Shown: piece after piece, positions 1 to 8,525 of the stretch | Numbering within the stretch: position 1 is the stretch's first letter | Layout: each line of letters begins with the position of its first letter | NCBI GenBank assembly: GCA_036847185.1 | Contig: DAIUAM010000023.1 | Location: forward strand, 1 to 47,235 | Source of the DNA: UBA4738 sp002413305 | GTDB lineage: Bacteria; Actinomycetota; UBA4738 | Length of the DNA stretch: 47,235 bases | Direction: 5' to 3' | The notes under the pieces: generated by a model | Databases searched by the model: none | Seen by the model: only the letters and a program-made list of their open reading frames with translations | Told to the model about the DNA's origin: nothing | Translations under genes and position numbers: made by a program

Positions 1-32
1 CAGGCAATCGGCCGTCTGCCCGAGTTCGTAGC

Positions 33-50
33 CTACAGCACATGCTGTAG
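33..50. promoter_or_regulatory. Perfect 18-bp palindrome, possible operator
   Basis: Two perfect 8-base inverted arms (CTACAGCA and TGCTGTAG) are separated by 2 bases. The palindrome lies just upstream of the promoter-like stretch at 64-96, so a dimeric repressor or activator site is plausible. The spacer is too short for an RNA hairpin loop, which favours a protein-binding site. No regulator gene is visible next to it. Confidence 0.35.
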
Positions 51-63
51 AGCGGGTGTACAC

Positions 64-96
64 TTGACCCCCAAATGGGGGACCCCCGAAGATATG
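64..96 (+). promoter_or_regulatory. Promoter-like region with CCCCC-AAAT-GGGGG inverted repeat
   Basis: A TTGACC box (64-69) resembles a -35 element, and a GAAGAT/GATATG stretch lies 17-21 bases further on (88-96). The spacer contains the inverted repeat CCCCCAAATGGGGG (68-81). Almost the same motif recurs at 2260-2273, which suggests a shared transcription factor. The presumed transcript would lead to the small ORF at 149. This is inference from pattern only. Confidence 0.35.
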
Positions 97-148
97 ACCA
101 AGTTAGGGCGAATGGCGGATATCACGAAGTGGGGAGGTGATTTTGCGG

Positions 149-232
149 ATGAGAGCTTATCGGAGGGTCGCGATTGCTTTGGGATCGCTGGCTGCTCTCC
201 TCGTAGCAGGTGGAGCACTCTGGAAGGTCTAG
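149..232 (+). CDS. Possible 27-residue hydrophobic peptide or remnant of an exported protein
   Basis: A strong Shine-Dalgarno sequence (GGGGAGGTGA, 131-140) lies 8 bases before an ATG. The ORF encodes a basic N-terminus followed by a hydrophobic run rich in Ala and Leu (roughly residues 7-24) and stops at a TAG. That is the shape of a signal peptide or a single membrane helix. The same frame stays open after the TAG to about 404 but encodes nothing I recognise, so this may be the start of a decayed secreted protein rather than a functional small peptide. It lies downstream of the promoter-like region at 64-96. Confidence 0.3.
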   Translation: MRAYRRVAIALGSLAALLVAGGALWKV

Positions 233-707
233 CGGCCTCGGAGGTTAGGCATGGTTCAGCCACGTCCCGGTGGGCTTTATGCTGGGGCGGTTTTGTGGTG
301 TTTCGGGGGCGCCATGGAGCCTGTTCATGAGGCTTCGGGGCACGTAGAGGTCGAGCTGTCGTCCTCTGGGGTTCATCTTGCGAAGGAGCGGCTACCCCTG
401 GGCTAACCAGCCCTGCGCTAGGAGGCGGTAGGACAAGTCCCGCCGCGGCGGTCACTGGTTTGGTCAACCGCCAAGCTTGTCGAAGACCATGCGGGTAGCG
501 GAAGCGCGTCGACAACCATGACGAGTGCTACCTAAGGAAGCAGTCGGGGAAAATCGAGGCGGAGTTGTAAGGGATGTGACGAAATGGCTCCGCCAAGGAT
601 CACGAGCCATGCGATCACAAACAGCCAGAAGAGGATTCGGACTCGTCGTGGCTCGCGCACAACTGGGCTGCCCCTGGGGGTCGCTACTTCACTGCGACAT
701 CCTCATT
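233..707. other. No convincing gene
   Basis: This stretch holds no ORF with recognisable protein features on either strand. The longest open frame nearby (about 160 codons on the minus strand) has low-complexity Pro/Arg-rich composition typical of a chance frame in GC-rich DNA. I see no tRNA, clear terminator or repeat. It may be decayed coding sequence or the long 3' region of the sensor kinase transcript that enters from the right. Confidence 0.5.
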
Positions 708-2134
708 TCAACTCTCGTGTGTCGTGATCTCAGGCGGATCGAGCGGCAAGATTGCCGAGACGACCGTTCCACGCCCCGGCGAGCTGTCGATCCACAGTTC
801 ACCGCCGACGGACGCCGCTCGCTCTCGCATGATGTGGATCCCGAAGTGACCTTCGCGGCCTGACTGCGGATCGAAGCCGATGCCGTCATCGCGGACCGTG
901 AGCACAGATGCATCCTCTCTTCGTGATAGACCCAGCCAGATGTTGCTCGCCTGTGAATGCGCGGCCGCATTTGTGAGCGCTTCCTTTCCGATCTGATAGA
1001 GCGTCAGTTCGTGATCGGAGGATCCGGCGATGTCCTCCACTTCGGACTGGATCCGTGCCAGAACCTGGCGCTGCATGTTCCGGACGAGTGTTCGGAGCGC
1101 GGCGGTGACACCGCCGGTTCCGAGCGGAGAGCGGTGAAGGTCTCCGATCAGGCCCCGCAGGGTCGCGGCCGCGAGTTCCGCCGCCGCCACAAGCTCGGGG
1201 ATGTCCTCGTCCAGTTGCAGGAGTCGACCGCTGGCGAGGTCGGCCTTCAGAACGTGAGCCATCAGGCTCGCCTTGTAGAGGGGCTGGAGCACTTCATCGT
1301 GCAAGTCGGCTGCGATCAACCTTCGTTCGTCGGATCGCTCGTCTCGGATCGCCCTCGAGAGCGCCTCCAGGGCGGCTTCCCGCGACCTGTACGCGTGGTC
1401 GCGGTCGAGGTACATCTGGCTCCGGAGCAAGGCCTGTCGGCTCAGGAGCGTCGGCACGATGAACGCGAAGAGCGCCCACGAGTGGATCTGGTCGTACAGC
1501 GTTGAGAGCATCGCGCCGAGTACCGAACAAGCCAGGAACATCAGCAGGAAGTCCGAGAGCCGGCCCAACCTCAGGTTCCGGATCACCTGGTAGACCGGGT
1601 AGCGCTGCTGTATCGACAAGACGAGTGCCAGCGGTCCAAGGTTCGCCGCGGTCTCGCAAGCCAACACCAGAAGCGAGATCGGAACGATCCAGGCGGAGCG
1701 GCCCGGCGAGCGGAGGATCTGATGGGCAGCGAGGGAGCCCAGGAATGAAGGGAGTCCCACGACTGTCCGATTGAACAGCGCTTGCGGTAGTGAGACCTCT
1801 CCGCGCAATTCCCGGAGATCGATGGTTCCGAGGAGGCAATGAGCCCCGCTTCCACGGGCGACAGCACGATCGCCATCGCCACCGTCACTGGTTGATCGAC
1901 GGTGAAGGTCGTGGAGAGCCATCCCTGCAGGGGAAACGCCTGCAGCAGCATCAGCAGGGCCAGCCAGGGCAGGAGCGCGAGGGCACGATGGCCGATGGCC
2001 GTTGCGTTCGCCGCGGTCGTGAGCCCGAGGAAGGTCATCCAGGCCGCGGACGCAAGCCACAAGAGCGGTCGGATATCCCTCGTCCGGCTGACGAACGAGT
2101 CGCCGAACGAATCGCCGCGCGCTACCGCGGACAC
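708..2134 (-). pseudogene. NarL/DesK-type membrane sensor histidine kinase, interrupted by a one-base frameshift
   Basis: Autophosphorylating sensor of a two-component system. The N-terminal part (from 2134 to about 1837) encodes several hydrophobic membrane segments. The rest, in another frame, continues the membrane domain (GTIDLREL, then RGEVSLPQALFNR), then a HisKA_3 dimerisation region with the phospho-acceptor in DLHDEVLQ, an N-box (EALTNAAAHS) and HATPase glycine boxes (DDGIGFDP, GHFGIHIM). The two parts join if one base is restored near 1831-1837: GLIA would then run into FLGTIDLREL, as in related membrane sensors. The start chosen is GTG at 2134, with GGGGGAG 7 bases upstream; a TTG at 2245 in the same frame has no such support. 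No response regulator is adjacent. It is either a true pseudogene or an assembly indel. Confidence 0.8.
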
Positions 2135-2259
2135 GCTATTGCTCCCCCTTCTGCCAGACGCAACGGAATAATCGCTGGCAGGCAAGGCCGAGGTCAATAG
2201 TCGGAGGGGGCTTACCTTCACTCTGTCCTTCGATATCACCCTCAACGAGTCCAGAGCGT

Positions 2260-2273
2260 CCCCCGAATGGGGG
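2260..2273. promoter_or_regulatory. Second copy of the CCCCC-RAAT-GGGGG inverted repeat
   Basis: CCCCCGAATGGGGG matches the motif at 68-81 except for the first loop base, and both are followed by A. It lies in the divergent region between the sensor kinase and lhr, centred about 48 bases upstream of the predicted lhr transcription start. That is a reasonable position for an activator or for the response regulator partner of the kinase. This is inferred from two copies only. Confidence 0.4.
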
Positions 2274-2302
2274 AGGGGACGCGATCTGTCCCTGGCCCTC
2301 GC

Positions 2303-2314
2303 TACTATCAGACC
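2303..2314 (+). promoter_or_regulatory. -10 element for leaderless lhr transcript
   Basis: TACTAT (2303-2308) ends 6 bases before the ATG at 2315, so transcription would begin at or next to the start codon. The identical hexamer and spacing precede moaE. No good -35 is visible. Confidence 0.6.
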
Positions 2315-5300
2315 ATGGAGGCCGGTTCCCCCCTCGACCGCTTCTCGCCGATCACGCGGGCCTGGTTCGAGGCTGCGTTCGAGGCACCCACGGCCGCGCA
2401 GCTCGGTGCGTGGGACGCGATCTCCTCGGGGCAGGACGTGCTGGTGGTGGCGCCGACCGGTTCCGGCAAGACGCTCGCCGCCTTCCTGTGGGCGCTCGAT
2501 CGCCTCGCCGTGGCTCGGCCGGTCGACCCGCGCAAGCGTCTTCGTGTCCTCTACATCTCACCGTTGAAGGCGCTCGCCGTCGACATCGAACGCAACCTGC
2601 GTTCTCCGCTCGTCGGGATGCGCGCCGCGGCCGCCCGCCTGGACGAACCGTTGCCCGACATCGCGGTGGGTACCCGGACCGGCGACACGCCGCCGGAGGA
2701 CCGGCGGAAGTTCCCGAAGCAGCCTCCGGACATCCTCATCACCACCCCGGAGTCGCTCTTCCTTATCCTCACCTCGCAGGCGCGCGAGGCGCTCGCCGAG
2801 ATCGACGTCGTGATCGTCGACGAGATCCACTCGGTGGTCGGGACGAAGCGTGGAGCGCACCTCGCCCTCAGCCTCGAACGCCTGGACCGGCTCCTGGAGA
2901 AGCCTGCGCAGCGGATCGGGCTCTCGGCGACCGTTCGGCCGCTGGACGAAGTGGCCAGGTTCCTCTCGACGGGCCGTCCCGTCACGATCGTGGCGCCCCC
3001 TTCGCACAAGGAGCTCGACCTCAGCGTCGTGGTGCCGGTCGAAGACATGACCGTGCTCGGCGAGCCGACCGGCGACATCCACGGCGGACCGGCCGGCGGG
3101 CCGGAGGAGCGCACCAGCATCTGGCCGGCGATCGATCGGAGGCTCGCGGAGCTGATCGAACAACACCGCAGCACCATCGTGTTCGCCAACTCACGGCGCA
3201 TGGCTGAACGGCTCTGCGCCCGCCTGAACCAGCTCGCCGGCAAGGAGATCGCGCGAGCCCATCACGGGTCCGTCAGCAAGGAACAGCGCAGGCTGATCGA
3301 AGAGGATCTTAAGGCCGGGCGGCTGCCCGCAGTGGTCGCCACCTCATCGCTCGAGCTCGGCATCGACATGGGGGCCGTCGACCTCGTGATCCAGGTCGAA
3401 GCGCCCTCGTCCGTCGCTCAAGGGATGCAGCGCATCGGGCGAGCCGGCCACCAGGTGGGCGCCGTCAGCCGGGGCATCCTCTTCCCCAAGTTCCGCGGCG
3501 ACCTCGTCGAGTGCGCGGTGGTGGTCGAACGGATGCGCGACGGCCTGATCGAGGAGCTTCGTTATCCCCGCAACCCGCTGGACGTCCTCGCCCAGCAGAT
3601 CGTGGCCATGGTGGCGATGGACGCATGGGACGTCGAGGATCTCGAAGCATCGGTCCGTCGGGCTGCGCCGTTCGCGGAGCTGCCGCGTTCGGCCCTCGAA
3701 AGTGTCCTCGACATGCTGGCCGGCCGTTATCCGAGCGACGAGTTCGCCGAACTGCGGCCTCGGCTGAACTGGGACCGGGCGACGGGCACGCTCACGTCCC
3801 GGTCGAACGCCCAACACCTCGCGGTCACCAGCGGCGGGACGATCCCGGATCGTGGTCTGTTCGGCGTGTTCCTGGCCGGCGGAGACACGGCCGCGCGTGT
3901 CGGCGAGCTCGACGAGGAGATGGTGTACGAATCGCGGGTCGGTGAGGTGTTCGTCCTCGGCGCGTCGAGCTGGCGGATCGAAGCCATCACGCACGACCGG
4001 GTGCTGGTCTCGCCCGCGCCCGGCATGCCCGGGAAGATGCCTTTCTGGCACGGCGACGCACCGGGCCGTCCCGTGGAGCTGGGCCGTGCGCTGGGCGGGT
4101 TCCTGCGCGAGGTGTCGGCGCTGAAACCCGCGCAGGCGCGCGTCCGCCTGGTGAAGGCCGGGCTGGACGAGTTCGCCGCCGGCAACCTGGTGGCGTACCT
4201 GGACGAGCAGCGCCGATCCACCGGCGTCCTGCCCGACGACCGGACCATCGTCGTGGAGCGTTTCCGGGACGAGCTGGGGGACTGGCGGATCTGCATCCAT
4301 TCCCCGTTCGGCGCCCGCGTGCACGCGCCGTGGTCGCAGGCGATCGAGGCGCGGGTGCGCGAACGGCTGGGGGTCGAGGTCCAGACCATGTACACCGACG
4401 ACGGCATCGTCGTGCGTCTCCCCGAGGCCGACGAAGCGCCTCCCCCCGAATCCATCCTGTTCGAGCCGGAGGAGATCGAGGACGTGGTCGTGAACCAGGT
4501 CGGCGGGTCGGCGATGTTCGCCAGCCGTTTCCGGGAATGCGCAGCCCGGGCGCTGCTGCTTCCGAGGAGGAGGCCGGGTCAGCGGACGCCGCTGTGGCAG
4601 CAGCGCCAGAAGAGCGCCTCGCTCCTCCAGGTCGCCGCGCGGTATGGCTCGTTCCCGATCATCCTCGAGACATATCGCGAATGTCTGCAGGACGTGTTCG
4701 ACCTGCCGGGGCTGGCCGAACTGATGGCCCAGGTGCGACGGCGCGAGGTGCGGGTGGTCGAAGTGGATACGCCCGTGGCATCGCCGTTCGCCCAATCGCT
4801 GCTGTTCGGCTACATCGCGGCATTCATGTACGAAGGAGACGCGCCGCTCGCCGAACGGCGTGCCCAGGCGCTCTCGTTGGACCGAGGGATCCTGGCGGAG
4901 CTGCTCGGCCGCGAGGAGCTTCGGGAGCTGATCGACGCCGAAGCCCTGACCGACCTGGAACTCGAGCTGCAGCGGCTGGCGGACGACCGGAGGATCCGGG
5001 ACGCCGACGCGGTGCACGATGCGCTGCGGACACTCGGCGACCTGACATTGGCGGAAGTCGAAGCGCGCTCGGCGCACCCCACGGAGGCGGCGGGATGGCT
5101 GGCCGAGCTGGAAGCCTCGCACCGCGCGCTGCCTCTGCGGATCGCCGGCGAGGTGCGGTGGGTGGCGATCGAGGACGCGTCCCGGTTCCGAGACGCGCTG
5201 GGGACCGCGTTACCGGTGGGGATCCCGGCGACCTTCCTGGAGGCGGTGGCGGACCCGGTCGGCGACCTGGTGGCCCGTTTCGCACGAACCCACGGCCCGT

Positions 5301-6745
5301 TCGTGGCCACCGACGTGGCGGCGCGACTGGGGCTCGGGGTGGCGGTGGCGCAGCAGGCGCTCGACCGGCTGGAGGCTTCCGGCCGGGTCGTCCAGGGCGA
5401 GTTCCGCCCGGGGGGTTCGGGCCGTGAGTGGGTCGAGGCCGAGGTGCTCCGGCGGCTCCGGCGGCGTTCGCTGGCGGTCCTCCGCCGGGAGGTCGAGCCC
5501 GCCCCCCAGGAGGCGCTGGGGCGCTTCGTCGCGGCGTGGCAGGGCGTGGGCGTGGCGGGGCCGGCTCGGGCCGACCTCGACGCGCTGTACCGGGTGATCG
5601 AACAACTCCAGGGTGCTCCGGTGCCGGCGTCGGCCCTGGAGCGGCAGGTCCTTCCGGCGCGGCTGCTCGGCTATTCGCCGGCGCTCGTTGACGAGCTGTC
5701 GGCGTCGGGCGAGGTGGTGTGGGCGGGAAGCGGCGCCGTCGGCAGCGACGACGGGTGGGTCTCGCTGTATCTGGCCGAGCGGGCTCCGCTGCTCCTGCCC
5801 GAGCCGCTGCCCATCGAGCTGTCTTCGGTCGGCTCGGAGGTCCGCGACGCCCTGGGGCGGCGGGGGGCCATGTTCTTCCGGCAGGTGGTGGAGGAGCTGG
5901 GTTCGGCCGAAGACGTCGAGGTCCTGCTGAGCCTGTGGGAGCTGGTGTGGGCGGGACTGGCCACGAACGACACGCTGGCGCCGCTTCGGGCACTGGTCGG
6001 CGGGGCCGGGCTGAAGCGCGGGAGTTCGCGGTCGCGAGCACGTCCCCGGTCACGAGGGTTCCCGGCGAGGTTCGGCCCGCCCTCCGCAGCCGGGCGATGG
6101 AGCCTGCTGCCCGCCCGTGAGCCGGACTCCACGCGCCGGCTCCACGGCACGGCCGAGCAACTCCTCGCCCGGCACGGCGTCGTGACGCGCGGTGCCGTCA
6201 TGGCCGAACATGTGTCCGGCGGGTTTGCCGGCGTGTACGCCGTCCTGAAGGCGTTCGAGGAGGCCGGGCGGTGCCGACGGGGGTACTTCGTCGAAGGGCT
6301 GGGCGGGGCTCAGTTCGCGCTGCCGGGGGCGGTCGACCGGCTGCGCGGGTTCTCGGAACGGCCGCGATCGCCACAGACGAGCGTGCTCGCCGCGGCGGAT
6401 CCGGCGAACCCGTTCGGGGCGGCGCTGCCCTGGCCCGAGCGGCCAGGGGAGCGGGGGCTCGGCCACCGGCCGGGCCGGAAGGCGGGTGCGGTGGTGGTGC
6501 TGGTGGACGGGAACCTCGTGATCTACGTGGAGAGGGGCGGCCGGACCCTTCTGACGTTCTCCGACGACCCGGCGGTGGTCCGGCCGGCGGTCGACGCACT
6601 GGCGCTGTCGGTTCGGGACGGAGTGCTCGGCCGGCTCACCGTGGAGCGGGCCGACGGCGAAGGGATCTTCGACACGCCGCTGGCCCTGGCTCTGGCCGAG
6701 GTCGGCTTCCGGCAGTCGACGCGCGGGCTGCGTCTGCGAGGCTGA
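2315..6745 (+). CDS. lhr: Lhr-type large ATP-dependent DNA helicase
   Basis: Superfamily 2 DNA helicase of the Lhr family, about 1,476 residues and full length for the long actinobacterial form. Near the N-terminus are a Q-motif-like region (DRFSP, then AQLGAWDAI), Walker A (APTGSGKT), Walker B as DEIH (VIVDEIHS) and motif III (LSAT). Motifs IV-VI follow (IVFANSRR, TSSLELGIDMG, QRIGRAGH). The long C-terminal winged-helix and Lhr-specific region completes the protein. In the family it translocates 3' to 5' on single-stranded DNA and unwinds RNA:DNA hybrids, acting in DNA repair. The ATG at 2315 was preferred over the ATG at 2267 because a -10 element lies between them and family members start near this point. 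The nei-type glycosylase follows after 16 bases, the same pairing as lhr and nei2 in Mycobacterium. Confidence 0.95.
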   Translation: MEAGSPLDRFSPITRAWFEAAFEAPTAAQLGAWDAISSGQDVLVVAPTGSGKTLAAFLWALDRLAVARPVDPRKRLRVLYISPLKALAVDIERNLRSPLVGMRAAAARLDEPLPDIAVGTRTGDTPPEDRRKFPKQPPDILITTPESLFLILTSQAREALAEIDVVIVDEIHSVVGTKRGAHLALSLERLDRLLEKPAQRIGLSATVRPLDEVARFLSTGRPVTIVAPPSHKELDLSVVVPVEDMTVLGEPTGDIHGGPAGGPEERTSIWPAIDRRLAELIEQHRSTIVFANSRRMAERLCARLNQLAGKEIARAHHGSVSKEQRRLIEEDLKAGRLPAVVATSSLELGIDMGAVDLVIQVEAPSSVAQGMQRIGRAGHQVGAVSRGILFPKFRGDLVECAVVVERMRDGLIEELRYPRNPLDVLAQQIVAMVAMDAWDVEDLEASVRRAAPFAELPRSALESVLDMLAGRYPSDEFAELRPRLNWDRATGTLTSRSNAQHLAVTSGGTIPDRGLFGVFLAGGDTAARVGELDEEMVYESRVGEVFVLGASSWRIEAITHDRVLVSPAPGMPGKMPFWHGDAPGRPVELGRALGGFLREVSALKPAQARVRLVKAGLDEFAAGNLVAYLDEQRRSTGVLPDDRTIVVERFRDELGDWRICIHSPFGARVHAPWSQAIEARVRERLGVEVQTMYTDDGIVVRLPEADEAPPPESILFEPEEIEDVVVNQVGGSAMFASRFRECAARALLLPRRRPGQRTPLWQQRQKSASLLQVAARYGSFPIILETYRECLQDVFDLPGLAELMAQVRRREVRVVEVDTPVASPFAQSLLFGYIAAFMYEGDAPLAERRAQALSLDRGILAELLGREELRELIDAEALTDLELELQRLADDRRIRDADAVHDALRTLGDLTLAEVEARSAHPTEAAGWLAELEASHRALPLRIAGEVRWVAIEDASRFRDALGTALPVGIPATFLEAVADPVGDLVARFARTHGPFVATDVAARLGLGVAVAQQALDRLEASGRVVQGEFRPGGSGREWVEAEVLRRLRRRSLAVLRREVEPAPQEALGRFVAAWQGVGVAGPARADLDALYRVIEQLQGAPVPASALERQVLPARLLGYSPALVDELSASGEVVWAGSGAVGSDDGWVSLYLAERAPLLLPEPLPIELSSVGSEVRDALGRRGAMFFRQVVEELGSAEDVEVLLSLWELVWAGLATNDTLAPLRALVGGAGLKRGSSRSRARPRSRGFPARFGPPSAAGRWSLLPAREPDSTRRLHGTAEQLLARHGVVTRGAVMAEHVSGGFAGVYAVLKAFEEAGRCRRGYFVEGLGGAQFALPGAVDRLRGFSERPRSPQTSVLAAADPANPFGAALPWPERPGERGLGHRPGRKAGAVVVLVDGNLVIYVERGGRTLLTFSDDPAVVRPAVDALALSVRDGVLGRLTVERADGEGIFDTPLALALAEVGFRQSTRGLRLRG

Positions 6746-6761
6746 GGGGAAGGCCGGCGCC

Positions 6762-7622
6762 GTGCCGGAGGGCGACTCTGTGCTGGTGGCAGGACGGAGG
6801 CTCCACGCCGCACTGGCCGGCCAGCGGGTCGTTCGTAGCGACCTCCGGGTGCCGGCATTCGCCACGTCCGACCTGTCGGGGCAGCTACTCCGGGAGGTCG
6901 CTGCCCGGGGCAAGCATCTGCTGTTCCGGACCGACGGAGGCCTGACCCTCCACACGCACTTCCGGATGGAGGGTGAGTGGCACCTCTACCGGCCCGGTGG
7001 GCGCTGGAAGGGCCCGTCGCACGAGGTGCGGGCGGTGCTCGAGACCGCGCCGTGGGTCGCGGTCGGCTTCCGCCTGGGGATCGTCGAACTGCTCCCCACC
7101 TTGCGGGAGGCCGAGGTCCTTGCGTATCTCGGTCCGGACGTGCTCGGTGCGGACTGGGACCCTGACGAAGCGGTCCGCAGGCTGGGTCTCGACCCGGACC
7201 GGGAGATCGGCGCGGCGCTGATCGATCAGCGGGTGATGGCCGGGCCCGGCAACGTCTACAAATCGGAGGCGTGCTTCCTTCGGGGGCTCGACCCGTGGAT
7301 GCGGGTGGGAGACGTGTCGGACCTCGAGGGGCTGGTCGGCTTGGTGAAGCGGCTGATGGAGGCGAACCGCACCACGGGCATGCAGATCACCACCGGCGAC
7401 CGGCGAGCGGGTCATGGGCGCTGGGTCTACGGGCGTGGCGGCCGGCCCTGCCGTCGGTGCGGCACCCCGGTCCGACGCCGGGCGCCGGGCGTCGATGGTG
7501 ATCCGGGTTCCGAGACCTACGAGCGGGTGACCTACTGGTGCCCGTCGTGCCAGCCGTCCCGGCCGATCAGATCGAGGCGAACCTGGCCAGGGGGAGCCGC
7601 GGGCCGCGACGCGGCGGACTGA
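6762..7622 (+). CDS. nei2: Formamidopyrimidine/endonuclease VIII-type DNA glycosylase (Nei family)
   Basis: Bifunctional base-excision glycosylase/AP lyase acting on oxidised bases, 286 residues. The GTG start gives PEGDSV directly after the initiator: Pro2 is the Schiff-base nucleophile and Glu3 the general acid. The H2TH region lies around residues 140-215 (LIDQRVMAGPGNVYKSE). A C-terminal zinc finger starts near residue 223 (GRGGRPCRRC, later CPSC) with four cysteines. The last 20 or so residues after CPSCQP are basic and run past the start of the convergent gene's 3' end, overlapping it by 56 bases. It lies 16 bases after lhr, so co-transcription is expected and suggests a joint role in repair. 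Confidence 0.92.
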   Translation: MPEGDSVLVAGRRLHAALAGQRVVRSDLRVPAFATSDLSGQLLREVAARGKHLLFRTDGGLTLHTHFRMEGEWHLYRPGGRWKGPSHEVRAVLETAPWVAVGFRLGIVELLPTLREAEVLAYLGPDVLGADWDPDEAVRRLGLDPDREIGAALIDQRVMAGPGNVYKSEACFLRGLDPWMRVGDVSDLEGLVGLVKRLMEANRTTGMQITTGDRRAGHGRWVYGRGGRPCRRCGTPVRRRAPGVDGDPGSETYERVTYWCPSCQPSRPIRSRRTWPGGAAGRDAAD

Positions 7623-8475
7623 TGCCAGCGGCGCCGAGGAGCCGGAGCACCCTGCCTCGGTGACCGCGGTAGGGTTCGAGGAGCTCCAGCATGAGATCGT
7701 CGTTCCCCCGGGCATGCCCGGCCAGGGCCCAGGCGACCATGTGGGGGAGGTGATAGTCGCCGACGGACACCGCGTCGGCGTCCCCCAGGGCGACGATGGC
7801 CACCTCGGCCGCCGTCCATGGTCCGATCCCCGGGAAGGCCTGCAGCCGCCGGTACGCGCCGGGCAGCGGCATGGCCAGGGTGGCTTCGACCTTCGGCGCG
7901 CGCCGGGCGATCTCACGGAGCACGCCGGCGCGGCGAGCTTCGATCCCCAGCGGGTGGAAGTCGAACGACGGCGTGGCGGCCAGCCTCTCTGGGGCCGGCG
8001 GGAGCAGCAGCCCGCCCGGACCGGGAGCCGGCTCCCCGTACCTTCGGACCAGCGACCGGAACGCCGCCCGGGCGGACGCGCCGGGCACCTTCTGCTCCAG
8101 CACCGAGGGAACGATCGCCTCGAACACCGCCTCGGTCCGGGTCATGCGAAGTCCGGGCATCCGGCGATGGAGCTCACGCAGAAGGCCGGATGCCGGGTCG
8201 AAACCGTCGAGTCGGTCGCCGGAGCCGAGCAGGGCCGGGGCGTGCTCAAGCGCCCACGCCGCCCCCGGACCCCACGCTTGGACCTCCACCGCGTCCGCTG
8301 CCGCCTGCGTGTACCGGGCGGTGGCCGGCCCCTCGCAGGTGCGGGTCGCCCGCCACCAGGACCCGGCCCGGTCCCGCAGCATGGTGGGATCGCCGAACCC
8401 GCGCCGAAGCGGCGACAGGGTCAGCGGGAGGTCGACCGGCAGCGGGAGTCGAACCGTTCGGCGCACGGGATCCAT
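7567..8475 (-). CDS. AlkA-like HhH-GPD DNA-3-methyladenine glycosylase
   Basis: Monofunctional base-excision glycosylase for alkylated bases, 302 residues. The C-terminal half carries the helix-hairpin-helix (LQAFPGIGPWTAAEVA) followed by a Gly-Asp-rich segment with the catalytic aspartate region (ALGDADAVSVGDYHLPH), typical of AlkA-like proteins. The N-terminal half has the weakly conserved beta-rich domain (RLPLPVDLPLTLSPL). The start is ATG 8475, with a TATAGC -10 element 12 bases upstream. It is the last gene of a minus-strand group after the methyltransferase (50-base gap). Its 3' end overlaps nei tail-to-tail. The exact substrate range cannot be read from the sequence. Confidence 0.88.
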   Translation of the reverse strand: MDPVRRTVRLPLPVDLPLTLSPLRRGFGDPTMLRDRAGSWWRATRTCEGPATARYTQAAADAVEVQAWGPGAAWALEHAPALLGSGDRLDGFDPASGLLRELHRRMPGLRMTRTEAVFEAIVPSVLEQKVPGASARAAFRSLVRRYGEPAPGPGGLLLPPAPERLAATPSFDFHPLGIEARRAGVLREIARRAPKVEATLAMPLPGAYRRLQAFPGIGPWTAAEVAIVALGDADAVSVGDYHLPHMVAWALAGHARGNDDLMLELLEPYRGHRGRVLRLLGAAGISPPRRGPRLPLARFASI

Positions 8476-8487
8476 GTCCGGCCCGAC

Positions 8488-8493
8488 GCTATA
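8488..8493 (-). promoter_or_regulatory. -10 element of the AlkA-like gene
   Basis: TATAGC on the minus strand lies 12 bases upstream of the ATG at 8475, so the leader would be only a few bases long. No clear -35 is seen. Confidence 0.4.
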
Positions 8494-8525
8494 CCCCGGC
8501 ACCGCCGCGGACCCAAACCGGCAGG

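Noticed and set aside
33..515. 160-codon minus-strand ORF at the left end
   Set aside because: The translation is Pro/Arg-rich with no domain-like hydrophobic pattern and no ribosome site; such frames are common by chance at this GC content.
3344..5122. 592-codon minus-strand ORF opposite lhr
   Set aside because: His/Arg/Asp-rich composition typical of the antisense frame of a GC-rich gene; the plus strand encodes an intact helicase.
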